From Leptolyngbya sp. O-77 (GTDB lineage Bacteria > Cyanobacteriota > Cyanobacteriia > Elainellales > Elainellaceae): a stretch of DNA of 64,000 bases. The stretch is taken from NCBI RefSeq assembly GCF_001548395.1, contig NZ_AP017367.1, positions 1,525,001-1,589,000 on the forward strand, given 5' to 3'. This document shows, piece by piece, positions 54,609 through 62,005 of this stretch. The notes beneath the pieces were generated by a model. That model saw only the letters and a list, made by a program, of their open reading frames with translations, did not search any database and was not told the origin of the DNA. Position numbers and translations under genes: made by a program. Each line of letters opens with the position of its first letter. The first letter of the stretch is position 1.

Positions 54609-54977
54609 ATGGACTCTTTCCAGGAACAAATTGTCGAGTTAAATGCGAAGGTTGACGCACTTCACCAAGTTATCGAGCAGTTGAGCAACAGAATTACAGA
54701 AGTCTTTTCGGAGGTGTTGTTGGTTGATCGCGGTCAGCGATCGCCCGCAGGGGCGACTTCAGCACGTCAATCCTACAGTCAGCGCTACGGCTTGGACACA
54801 GAAATGGATCACAAAGATGTGCTGTCAGACGACAACTTCCTAGAGTCGGATAGCCACAGCGGCGAGCGATCGCTCTCTCCAGAGGTGCAAATTCAGCGGC
54901 TTACGGCGCAACTCACAGCCGCGTATAATCGCATCGCTGCCCTTGAAGAGCAACTGCTGTCTCAGCGCATCCATTAG
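54609..54977 (+). CDS. Coiled-coil hypothetical protein, 122 residues
   Basis: Two predicted coiled-coil helices, residues 1-38 (QEQIVELNAKVDALHQVIEQL) and about 90-122 (VQIQRLTAQLTAAYNRIAAL), flank a polar, acidic, probably disordered middle. It resembles small cyanobacterial structural or scaffold proteins but I cannot name a family. Confidence 0.65.
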   Translation: MDSFQEQIVELNAKVDALHQVIEQLSNRITEVFSEVLLVDRGQRSPAGATSARQSYSQRYGLDTEMDHKDVLSDDNFLESDSHSGERSLSPEVQIQRLTAQLTAAYNRIAALEEQLLSQRIH

Positions 54978-55089
54978 GCTTGGGGATAAGCTAGACTTAG
55001 GGATGAGCGTTTGTTGAGCATAGGTTCAGAGCATAGGTTCAGAACATAGCTTCAGAGCATAGCTTCCAGATTTCATAACTTCCAGATTT

Positions 55090-55635
55090 TTAGCCGCGAA
55101 TCGAAAGAGGCAAATCAGGACTGAATGTGTGAGCAATTGGGGCAGTGCTGCTTTGCCAAACTAGCTCCAAATGAAAGGGGTTTTTAAGAGATTCAGCGAG
55201 CGCAATCTGGACCTGTGCCAAGTGGTTGAGCAGAGAAGGTATTTTGTGGAGCGCGGTTGCGGTAGGAAGCTGAAGTGAGACTTGCTCCAGGATACAGCGA
55301 TCGCCCAGATGCTCTAGCGGCAGGTCAGGACGTGCGGGTGATTGGGCGGGTATCACTGCCACAGGCGACAGAAAAAACAGCGGCAACTCCACTGCACCGG
55401 GGGGCGTGAAGATTGGCAGCGTTGCACCGGAAGGCAAAAAGGGGGCTGCATAGCTCCAGGTTTCCGAAGACAGCGTTTCCGGTGTGCCCGCCTTCGGCCG
55501 CAAGCTAATGCCGAAGGAACAGGCTCCGGTTTGCTGCCAGTGCAGCCGTTCCCACAGCCCCAGTGGGGCCACAAGGGGCGATCGCACCTCCGCCTCATCA
55601 TGAAGCCCTAGCAATTCTAGATAGGCATTGTTCAT
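55090..55635 (-). CDS. Hypothetical protein, 181 residues
   Basis: It begins MNNAYLELLGLHDEAEVRSP and has a Pro/Leu-rich middle (PIFTPPGAVELPLFFLSPVAV) and an amphipathic helix (LLNHLAQVQIALAESL). No signal peptide or membrane segment is clear. Family not recognised; host-like composition supports a real gene. Confidence 0.6.
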   Translation of the reverse strand: MNNAYLELLGLHDEAEVRSPLVAPLGLWERLHWQQTGACSFGISLRPKAGTPETLSSETWSYAAPFLPSGATLPIFTPPGAVELPLFFLSPVAVIPAQSPARPDLPLEHLGDRCILEQVSLQLPTATALHKIPSLLNHLAQVQIALAESLKNPFHLELVWQSSTAPIAHTFSPDLPLSIRG

Positions 55636-55776
55636 CTCCTACTGCCTGCCCGATCACTGCCCCATATTAGCGGCTATAAGGGATACAGGAGCGGCGGCTA
55701 GCTCAATTGCCATTTGTGCCAGCGCCGTCGGCATGTTGCGGCCCTTACGTTTCCTTGTTTCGATTAAACAAAGTTA

Positions 55777-57015
55777 TTGCTGAACCGTCTGACCGAATCT
55801 TCTCCTAAAACCTGGCTCTGGTCGTTTTGTATCTGCGCCGGAATGCTGGTGTATTTTACTCAAGTGACGGTGCTATTTCCGGTACTGCCGCTGTATGTGA
55901 CCCAGCGCTGGCAGGACGTGGGCGTGGGGTTCGTGGTCGGGGCAATGGCGGCGGGACTGCTGCTGTTTCGTCCGCTGATTGGCTGGCTGATTGATCATTG
56001 GGGACGGAAGCCCGTCCTCTGGCTAGGACTGGGGCTGATGGTCGTGGTTTTGCCGCTGTATGGGTGGTCGCCTGATCCGACCTGGCTAATGGGGGCACGA
56101 GTGCTGCACGGCATCAGCCAGGCCGCCTTTGCCACGGCCTCGCAAACGCTGCTGGTAGACGTGGTGCCAACCCATCGCCGCACGGCGCTGCTGGGCTATC
56201 TGGCTATGTCCAATACGATTGGATTTTCGCTGGGGCCAATGTTGGGGGCGATCGCCTTTGCACATGCAGGCTTTGTGCCTGTGATTGGAGCAATGGCGGG
56301 GCTGACGCTGCTGGGATTTGTGCTAACCCTGCCGTTGCCCTGGAAGACGGCTGCAAGTTCAGAAGCATCATCCGCTGCCGTCTCAAATAAATCAAGTAAA
56401 TCAAGCAGGTCAAGTAAGTCAAGCAGGTCAAGTAAGTCAGGCGAGCTTGCTCCAGAAAAGGCAGCTTTTCCGTGGAACGTGATTTTGCAGTTTCCGGTGC
56501 GCGATGCCACGCTGCTGTTCTTCACCGGGTCATTTTTGCATGGTGCAGTGGTCACGTTTTTGCCGCTGCTGGTGTCCAACGCGGCCGTATTTTATAGCCT
56601 AAACGCGCTGGTAGCAGTGTTGGTGCGGTTTGCGCTGGGGCGCTGGGGCAACCGCGTGTCGCCGCGCTGGGTGGTGAGTGTGGGAATTCTGTGTTCTGGG
56701 ATAGGGCTGGTGGGCGTGGCGATCGCCCCCACCTTTCTGATCCTCTGGTCAGTCGTATACGGCTTGGGATTTGGCTCGCTGTTCCCGGTGCTGTCTTCCA
56801 TCGTGTCCTTTGCAGCACCGCTCACGGTGCGAGGACGAGTCTACAGCGTTTTCCTAGCGGGGTTTGATAGCGGCATGACCTTGGGTGGAGCGGGGGTTCA
56901 GCCGCTGTCTCAGATCTTTCCGCTGAGCGTTCTGTTTCTGATGCTGGGGGGACTGGGTTGCAGCATCAGCGGACTTGCATTTCGCCAGTTCTCTAGACCG
57001 ATTGAACGAATCTAG
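55777..57015 (+). CDS. Major facilitator superfamily exporter
   Basis: The 412-residue protein has 12 predicted helices and the MFS loop 2-3 motif GWLIDHWGRKPVLW with the later LLVDVVPTHRRTALLG, typical of drug/solute exporters. The start is a TTG; the next ATG (55843) would remove part of helix 1, so TTG is kept. The central cytoplasmic loop contains a low-complexity SSKSSRSSKSSRSSKS run encoded by an 18-bp tandem repeat. Substrate unknown. Confidence 0.82.
   Translation: MLNRLTESSPKTWLWSFCICAGMLVYFTQVTVLFPVLPLYVTQRWQDVGVGFVVGAMAAGLLLFRPLIGWLIDHWGRKPVLWLGLGLMVVVLPLYGWSPDPTWLMGARVLHGISQAAFATASQTLLVDVVPTHRRTALLGYLAMSNTIGFSLGPMLGAIAFAHAGFVPVIGAMAGLTLLGFVLTLPLPWKTAASSEASSAAVSNKSSKSSRSSKSSRSSKSGELAPEKAAFPWNVILQFPVRDATLLFFTGSFLHGAVVTFLPLLVSNAAVFYSLNALVAVLVRFALGRWGNRVSPRWVVSVGILCSGIGLVGVAIAPTFLILWSVVYGLGFGSLFPVLSSIVSFAAPLTVRGRVYSVFLAGFDSGMTLGGAGVQPLSQIFPLSVLFLMLGGLGCSISGLAFRQFSRPIERI
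56391..56452. repeat. 18-bp-period tandem repeat in the MFS central loop
   Basis: TCAAGTAAGTCAAGCAGG-type units repeat about three times and encode Ser/Lys/Arg-rich residues. The period is a multiple of three, so length changes keep the frame. Confidence 0.8.
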
Positions 57016-57203
57016 AACGCATCATCCTAACATTCTAATTATCATTCAAGATGTGATTCACCTCTTCTGCCAGCTAAATACAGAATTGAAAAGTTAAGCA
57101 GAGTTAAGGTTGGCGAAATTCCATAACTTTTCTATATCGCGCCTCTAGGGGCGATCGCCCTATAACAGAAGTATCAAGCCCCCAGTTCACACCAAGGATA
57201 CCC

Positions 57204-57419
57204 ATGATGCAACTGACCTATCGCGGCATTCGCTACACACTCTGCACAAAACTCCCCAGCACCAAAACAATTAAAGGCAGCTATCGCGGCATTCCTATGA
57301 CGCTATATTACTCGTCTGTCATGCCGATTCAGCCGTTTATCAACCTGAGATATCGCGGCGTAAGCTATCGTCCAGTGCTGGTGATGCCGCTCAGGCGGGC
57401 CAAGAGTATTGCTCTGTAG
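57204..57419 (+). CDS. DUF4278 small protein
   Basis: The 71-residue protein contains three copies of the YRG(I/V)xY-type motif (LTYRGIRYTL, GSYRGIPMTLY, LRYRGVSYRP), the mark of DUF4278, a small cyanobacterial family of unknown function. No signal peptide. Confidence 0.85.
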   Translation: MMQLTYRGIRYTLCTKLPSTKTIKGSYRGIPMTLYYSSVMPIQPFINLRYRGVSYRPVLVMPLRRAKSIAL

Positions 57420-57480
57420 TCACCCAAAGCGAATCCAAACGACCTAAATTAACCCTCTGCAAGAGAAGCGATGGGAACCG

Positions 57481-58113
57481 TTAGCCGACCATTTGTTGAC
57501 GCAGGGTTCGCAGTGCAGCACCCGTCCCCTGCGTCGCGGCAGCCTCCAGAACCTGAGTCAACAATGCAGGTAAGTCAATTGCCGGAAAATAGCGGCTGTG
57601 GGATTGCAGTTCATCGCTTTCCGCTTGCAGGGCGTAAATCTTTAGACCGCTTTTTTTGAATAGCCACACTTCGGGGACACCATAGGGCGCGTAATCCTCG
57701 GCAGCGGTGTAGGTGGTCACGTCAATTTCGATCACTAGGTCAGGCGGTAGATCAGTTTGCCAATTGATGCGGTCTTTGCCTGCTGCCGCCTGCCAGTGGT
57801 CGATATAGAAGCAATAGTCGGGTTCAATTCCACCCGATTCAGGAATATCCATCGTAATGGGCGTAAAGGCCTCGTAGTTGCGCTCTTCGCTATCTAGGAG
57901 AACTTTAACAACATCTGCCAGAATATTGGCTTCGCGGCCGTGGCGGGGTAAAGGACTCATCAGCAAGATTTCTCCATTACGAAACTTGATGCGGGGGATA
58001 GAGCCATCGCCCCGGCTTTCGCGCAGGGCGCAGTAGTCTTGCCAGGTTCCGGGCATCCGCACCACGCTACCGGGAGGGAGGTGTATCTTTTCACGGGAGA
58101 TGACAGCATACAT
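57481..58113 (-). CDS. Uma2-family (DUF820) putative restriction-fold nuclease
   Basis: The ATG at 58113 (MYAVISREKIHLPPG) is preferred; the open frame upstream adds 38 unlikely residues. The 210-residue protein shows the family pattern GEILLMSPLPRHGREANILADV, GIEPDYCFYID and PDLVIEIDVTTYTAAEDY ending in VPEVWLFKK, with PD-(D/E)XK-type residues Glu/Asp and Lys. Uma2 proteins are very numerous in cyanobacteria; their biological role is unknown. Confidence 0.88.
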   Translation of the reverse strand: MYAVISREKIHLPPGSVVRMPGTWQDYCALRESRGDGSIPRIKFRNGEILLMSPLPRHGREANILADVVKVLLDSEERNYEAFTPITMDIPESGGIEPDYCFYIDHWQAAAGKDRINWQTDLPPDLVIEIDVTTYTAAEDYAPYGVPEVWLFKKSGLKIYALQAESDELQSHSRYFPAIDLPALLTQVLEAAATQGTGAALRTLRQQMVG

Positions 58114-58239
58114 AGGGCAATTCCAGAGATAGTTCCAGGAGATGTTCCAACCAGGGTTCAAAAGCGTGTCAAACAGGCAGATCGATTCTGGCGATCTAGC
58201 GTTGACGAAGGCACTAATATACTTCACGCAGCAATTTCA

Positions 58240-58342
58240 GCCCTCACCCTAAATCCCTCTTCCGGAGCGGGAGAGGGACTTCAACCTATGTCTGGCTCCC
58301 CCTTCTCCCAAAGCGGGGAGAAGGGGTTGGGGGGATGAGGGC
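58240..58342. repeat. About 103-bp palindromic cyanobacterial repeat
   Basis: The element starts GCCCTCACCCTAAATCCCTC and ends GGGGATGAGGGC. Inside, two hairpins can form: TCCCTCT...GGGAGAGGGA and CCCCCTTCTCCC-AAAGC-GGGGAGAAGGGG. I recognise the CCCTCACCCTAAATCCCTCTCCC type of repeat as common in cyanobacterial intergenic DNA. It separates the Uma2 gene from the cobT-like gene and could end transcripts. Confidence 0.7.
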
Positions 58343-58399
58343 AGTAAGTTTGCTGTCTCAAGTATGTCAGTGCCTTGACGAACGGGTTGATTCCTCATT

Positions 58400-59533
58400 C
58401 TAGGTTGCTTTTCCGGTGCGGTGCAGCAGGGACTCCACGGCGCTGAGCAAGTCGGCATTGTGCCAGCCCAGCAGGTGAGCGGCGATCGCACATCCCCCGG
58501 CTCCCACCCCTTCTTTGACATAGCCCTGCTCGTAGGCCCGCAGGCTGGCGTAGCGTGAGGTGGCGAAACTCAGCGGTGTGGCCAGCAGCGGCGCATTCAG
58601 GTCGGTGGCCAATCCTGCTGTGTCGCCCGTGGGGTCTTCGGCGACCCAGCGCGTCGTGCCCACTGCCACCTGTTCTGCGTTCCAGTCCAGCCCGTGATGG
58701 CGCTGGAGCGATTGCATCAGCGCGTAGACCGCTAGCATTTGCGTGCCGCCTGCCAGCAAGACTCCGGTGACTTGACTGGCGGCGATCGCCATCCCTGCGA
58801 CGGCAATCTGCATCGGGTCGCCCACGGCCGCCGCCACGGCTAGCGGGTCGGGATTATCTGGTGCGAGCGTTCCCTGTTCCAATGCCCGATTTAACCCGGC
58901 GGATACGATATCCCACTTTTGGGCATGGTTGCAGGTAGGATGGCTGCTGTTGACCTTACCTGCGGCGGCCCAGCCTAGTCCCGTCAGCACCGAGAGCGCA
59001 GTGGTGGTGCCACCCACAACGCATTCGCCAATCAGTAAGTAAGCATCGGGTTGTGCTTGAGCGAGGCGATCGCCCCAGTCCAGTCCCGCTTGCAGCAGCC
59101 GCAGCACCGTTGGTAAATCCAGCGCCGCACCAGTCGATACGCAGCGGGCCGGCATGCCGCCCAGGTCGATGCAGGGAACGGTCGGCGCGTGGCGCAGTCC
59201 GGCGTTGAGCAAATGCAGCGGTACGTGAAAGCCTTCCACCACCGCCCGCGAAATCAGCGTCGGCGATGCGCCCGCCGTCAGGGGCGGCAGCGGAAACTGG
59301 GGATTGGGCTGAGGCCCGTGGTAGAGAAATTCGGCATCGGCGATCGCCGTCCATTCTCGATCGGCGGGTGTAGCGCCCGCAGCGGAAATGCCCGGAATCA
59401 GACCCGTCTCGGTAAACCCTAGCACGCAGGCAAACTGCGATCGCGCTCCCTGAAACTGCCGAAGCCAGCGATCGCCCTGTGCGGTGTTTCCGTAGCAGCG
59501 TGGCCAGGTCAACCCAACCCCCATCGCCCTCAT
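58400..59533 (-). CDS. CobT-like nicotinate-nucleotide phosphoribosyltransferase (TIGR00303 type)
   Basis: The start is placed at the ATG at 59533 (MRAMGVGLTWPRC), 20 bp after the upstream gene ends; 59524 is an alternative. The protein has FACVLGFTETGLIPGISAAGATPADR, VGGTTTALSVLTGLG, VLLAGGTQMLAVYAL and the catalytic-type YVKEGVGAGG. Such proteins are related to CobT, which adds the lower ligand precursor in cobalamin assembly; the cyanobacterial group may act in pseudocobalamin or another nucleotide pathway. It forms an operon with the RecB-like nuclease gene. Confidence 0.85.
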   Translation of the reverse strand: MRAMGVGLTWPRCYGNTAQGDRWLRQFQGARSQFACVLGFTETGLIPGISAAGATPADREWTAIADAEFLYHGPQPNPQFPLPPLTAGASPTLISRAVVEGFHVPLHLLNAGLRHAPTVPCIDLGGMPARCVSTGAALDLPTVLRLLQAGLDWGDRLAQAQPDAYLLIGECVVGGTTTALSVLTGLGWAAAGKVNSSHPTCNHAQKWDIVSAGLNRALEQGTLAPDNPDPLAVAAAVGDPMQIAVAGMAIAASQVTGVLLAGGTQMLAVYALMQSLQRHHGLDWNAEQVAVGTTRWVAEDPTGDTAGLATDLNAPLLATPLSFATSRYASLRAYEQGYVKEGVGAGGCAIAAHLLGWHNADLLSAVESLLHRTGKAT

Positions 59534-59553
59534 TGCCAAATTGCGCTTCGGTT

Positions 59554-60348
59554 TCACAGGCTCAGCACAAGCTGCAACCCCGGCTCTGGCTGGGCCTCTT
59601 CGGGCAGCGGTTCGGGATTGGCGCGGGCGGCGGGGCAATAGCGGGCATAGGCGCAGCGATCGCACTGTTCACCCGGAAACGGAGTCCAGGAACGGTCTTG
59701 CCGCAGTTGCAGCGCTAGTTTGCCGATAATCGACTCCACCTGCTGGCGATGGTCGGGCGTGACTGTGTAGCTAACCTTCTCGCCCGTCCGTAGATACAAT
59801 AAGCTAAGTTGCTTCAGGTGCTTTTGATAGCGCTGCTCCAGTGCCAGGTAATATAACCCGATTTGCAAATCGATTTCATCGGGTAATAGCGCCTCACTAT
59901 CCTTGCTGGATTTATAGTCGATTAGCTCCAGCCCGTCCTCCAGCCAGTCGATTCGGTCATAGCGACCCGATAGCGTAAACTCCAAATCCTGCACCCGCAG
60001 CGTCCCCTGGATGCGCCCTTCTACCGCTAGCGGCCGCCGAATTGCGCTTTGATTTGCAATAAAGCCGTTATAGTAGCGTTGCAGGATGCGTCGCCCTTCG
60101 CTCGCTTGGGCTGGTGTTAGGCCGCTGCTGTGCTGGTTCCAGCAATACTCCACCCAGTCCAAGCGGGGAATCGGGTCTTGATAATGCCAGTCGTCGTAGA
60201 TTTGCGCTAGGGCCTGATGCAGCGACGTTCCCAGCGCTGCGGAGCTAAAAAACGCCGCCCCCGGCAGCTTGCGCTCATAGCGAAAGTAGTAGGCGAGCGG
60301 ACAGCGGTAGTAGCTTTGCAGCTTGGCAGCGGAGAGCGAGTAGGTCAT
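59554..60348 (-). CDS. PD-(D/E)XK nuclease, RecB/AddB/Cas4-like, Fe-S type
   Basis: The ATG at 60348 (MTYSLSAAKLQSYYRCPLAYYF) matches the family start. The 264-residue protein has the nuclease core LGTSLHQALAQIY, GRYDRIDWL, LELIDYKSSK (D...E-x-K type) and QIGLYYLALEQ. An N-terminal Cys (YRCP) plus C-terminal CDRCAYARYC form a four-cysteine set for an Fe-S cluster as in AddB and Cas4. There are no cas genes nearby, so this is a stand-alone repair-type exonuclease. Confidence 0.88.
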   Translation of the reverse strand: MTYSLSAAKLQSYYRCPLAYYFRYERKLPGAAFFSSAALGTSLHQALAQIYDDWHYQDPIPRLDWVEYCWNQHSSGLTPAQASEGRRILQRYYNGFIANQSAIRRPLAVEGRIQGTLRVQDLEFTLSGRYDRIDWLEDGLELIDYKSSKDSEALLPDEIDLQIGLYYLALEQRYQKHLKQLSLLYLRTGEKVSYTVTPDHRQQVESIIGKLALQLRQDRSWTPFPGEQCDRCAYARYCPAARANPEPLPEEAQPEPGLQLVLSL

Positions 60349-60494
60349 GCGGACTGTAGAAATGCGACAGAAACTCAACAGACCCAGAGGGTTTTTATAT
60401 GATGACACTAGATATGGGTTTTAGGTAGAGTTCGGATGCACTAGGGATAGAGTAGAGAGGGTAGGGTAGGGGTAGAGGGGGGAGTTCGTTGGTC

Positions 60495-61400
60495 ATGCCA
60501 AGGATGCCAAAGGTAACGGCTCGGCAGTGGAGCATTTTTATTCTGGTGCTATCAAATGTCATCTGGGGTTCTACCTTTCCGCTGATTAAGACTTCGCTGG
60601 GGACGCTATCGCCGTCGGTGTTGGTGATGGCGCGGTTTGTGGTGGGGGCGATCGCCCTCTCACCCGTTGTAGCAATGCGCCTGCGTTCTGTATCGCGGGC
60701 TGATGAGGCAGCAGCTCCCCCATCGCGCCTCAGTCAAGGACTGGTTCTCGACGGCATTGGGGTGAGTGTCATCATGTTTGGCGCATTTTTGACGCAGGCG
60801 ATCGGGTTGGAAACGGCTCCAGCCAGCCGAGCGGCGTTTATTACTAGCCTGAACGTGATTTTAGTGCCAATTTTTGCGCGACTACTGGGGCGCAAGATTT
60901 CGATCCGGGTGGCGATCGCCGCTGTTCTGGCTTTGGCTGGGGTAGGGCTGCTGTCCTGGGAGGGTGGGTCGCTGGGGGTGGGCGACCTGTGGGTGCTGGG
61001 CTGTGCAGCCTGCTGGGCGGTGTATATTCTGCGAGTGGAGCGAATTGTGCAGCGGTATAGCGCAACTGCCTTGACGATGGTGCAACTGGTGGCGATCGCC
61101 CTCCTGAGTCTACTGTGGGCCGCCCCGCACATCGCCCTGCAAACCGCCGCCCTGATTGCCAGCGCCGCCGTGGTGCTGTATCTAGGACTCTTCGCCACTG
61201 CACTGACCACCTGGACCCAGGCCAGCGCCCAGCGCCACCTGTCCGCCACCGAAGCCGCCATTCTTTACACGCTAGAACCTGTCTTTGCCTCGCTGTTTGC
61301 CTTCTGGTGGCTGGGCGAACGCTGGGGCCTGCGCGGCTGGCTGGGGGGTGGGGTGATTTTGGCGGCCACGCTGCTGAGCCAATTGCGCCCTAGAGCATGA
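60495..61400 (+). CDS. EamA-family (DMT) transporter
   Basis: The ATG at 60495 follows a GGGGGGAG stretch; a TTG two codons upstream is possible. The 301-residue protein has ten helices in two EamA repeats: VIWGSTFPLIKTSLGTLSP in the first, and LSATEAAILYTLEPVFASLFAFWWLGE in the second. Metabolite exporter of unknown substrate. The stop overlaps the start of the next gene by 4 bp, so the two are coupled. Confidence 0.9.
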   Translation: MPRMPKVTARQWSIFILVLSNVIWGSTFPLIKTSLGTLSPSVLVMARFVVGAIALSPVVAMRLRSVSRADEAAAPPSRLSQGLVLDGIGVSVIMFGAFLTQAIGLETAPASRAAFITSLNVILVPIFARLLGRKISIRVAIAAVLALAGVGLLSWEGGSLGVGDLWVLGCAACWAVYILRVERIVQRYSATALTMVQLVAIALLSLLWAAPHIALQTAALIASAAVVLYLGLFATALTTWTQASAQRHLSATEAAILYTLEPVFASLFAFWWLGERWGLRGWLGGGVILAATLLSQLRPRA

Positions 61401-62005
61401 ACTACCTCGCTCACCTGCTGCTCTCCGAACCCGACCCGCTGGCCCGTCTTGGCAACCTGGCGGGCGATTTCCTCAAAGGAGCAGACGTGCGATCGCTCCA
61501 TCCCACCATTCAGCGAGGCATTGCGCTGCATCGCCAGATCGACACCTACACCGATCGCCATCCCATCGTCCGCCAGAGCAAGGCGCGGGTAGAGCCGCCC
61601 TACTGCCGACTGGCGGGGGTGCTGGTGGATGTGTTCTACGACCATTTCCTGGCGGTTTACTGGCAAACCTATGGGGTAGGAACGCTAGAAGCGTTTGTGC
61701 AGGGGGTCTACGCCGATTTGCAGCAGTATCAAGCGCTGCTGCCGCCGTCGCTCCAGCGGGCGCTGCCGTTTATGGTGACAGGCGACTGGCTGACTGCCTA
61801 TCGGCAGGTGTCGGGCATCGCGATGATTTTGGAACGGATGGCAAGGCGATCGCGGCGATCGCCCCTCCTTGCCTCCAGCATTTGCGTCTTGCAACACCAC
61901 TACGATGCGCTAGCGCAAGACTTTCACCAGTTTTTCCCGCTGCTCACCCACGACGTGCAGCAGAAAATCGCCAGCCTTAACGCTTGCGACCAAATTTTGC
62001 CTTAA
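61397..62005 (+). CDS. Acyl carrier protein phosphodiesterase family (AcpH, DUF479)
   Basis: The 202-residue protein begins MNYLAHLLLSEPDPLARLGNLAGDFLKG and has ALHRQIDTYTDRHPIV and VLVDVFYDHFLAV, the AcpH metal-binding pattern of the HD-like fold. AcpH removes 4'-phosphopantetheine from ACP in Escherichia coli. A 4-bp ATGA overlap with the EamA gene suggests an operon. Its 3' end overlaps the tex stop on the other strand by 29 bp (convergent). Confidence 0.88.
   Translation: MNYLAHLLLSEPDPLARLGNLAGDFLKGADVRSLHPTIQRGIALHRQIDTYTDRHPIVRQSKARVEPPYCRLAGVLVDVFYDHFLAVYWQTYGVGTLEAFVQGVYADLQQYQALLPPSLQRALPFMVTGDWLTAYRQVSGIAMILERMARRSRRSPLLASSICVLQHHYDALAQDFHQFFPLLTHDVQQKIASLNACDQILP

Noticed and set aside
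54393..54629. A 78-codon minus frame with a hydrophobic end
   Set aside because: Weak start, no ribosome site, and it overlaps the start of the coiled-coil gene on the other strand.
59554..60348. RecB-like nuclease considered as Cas4
   Set aside because: No cas genes or repeats nearby, and its operon partner is a cobT-like gene.
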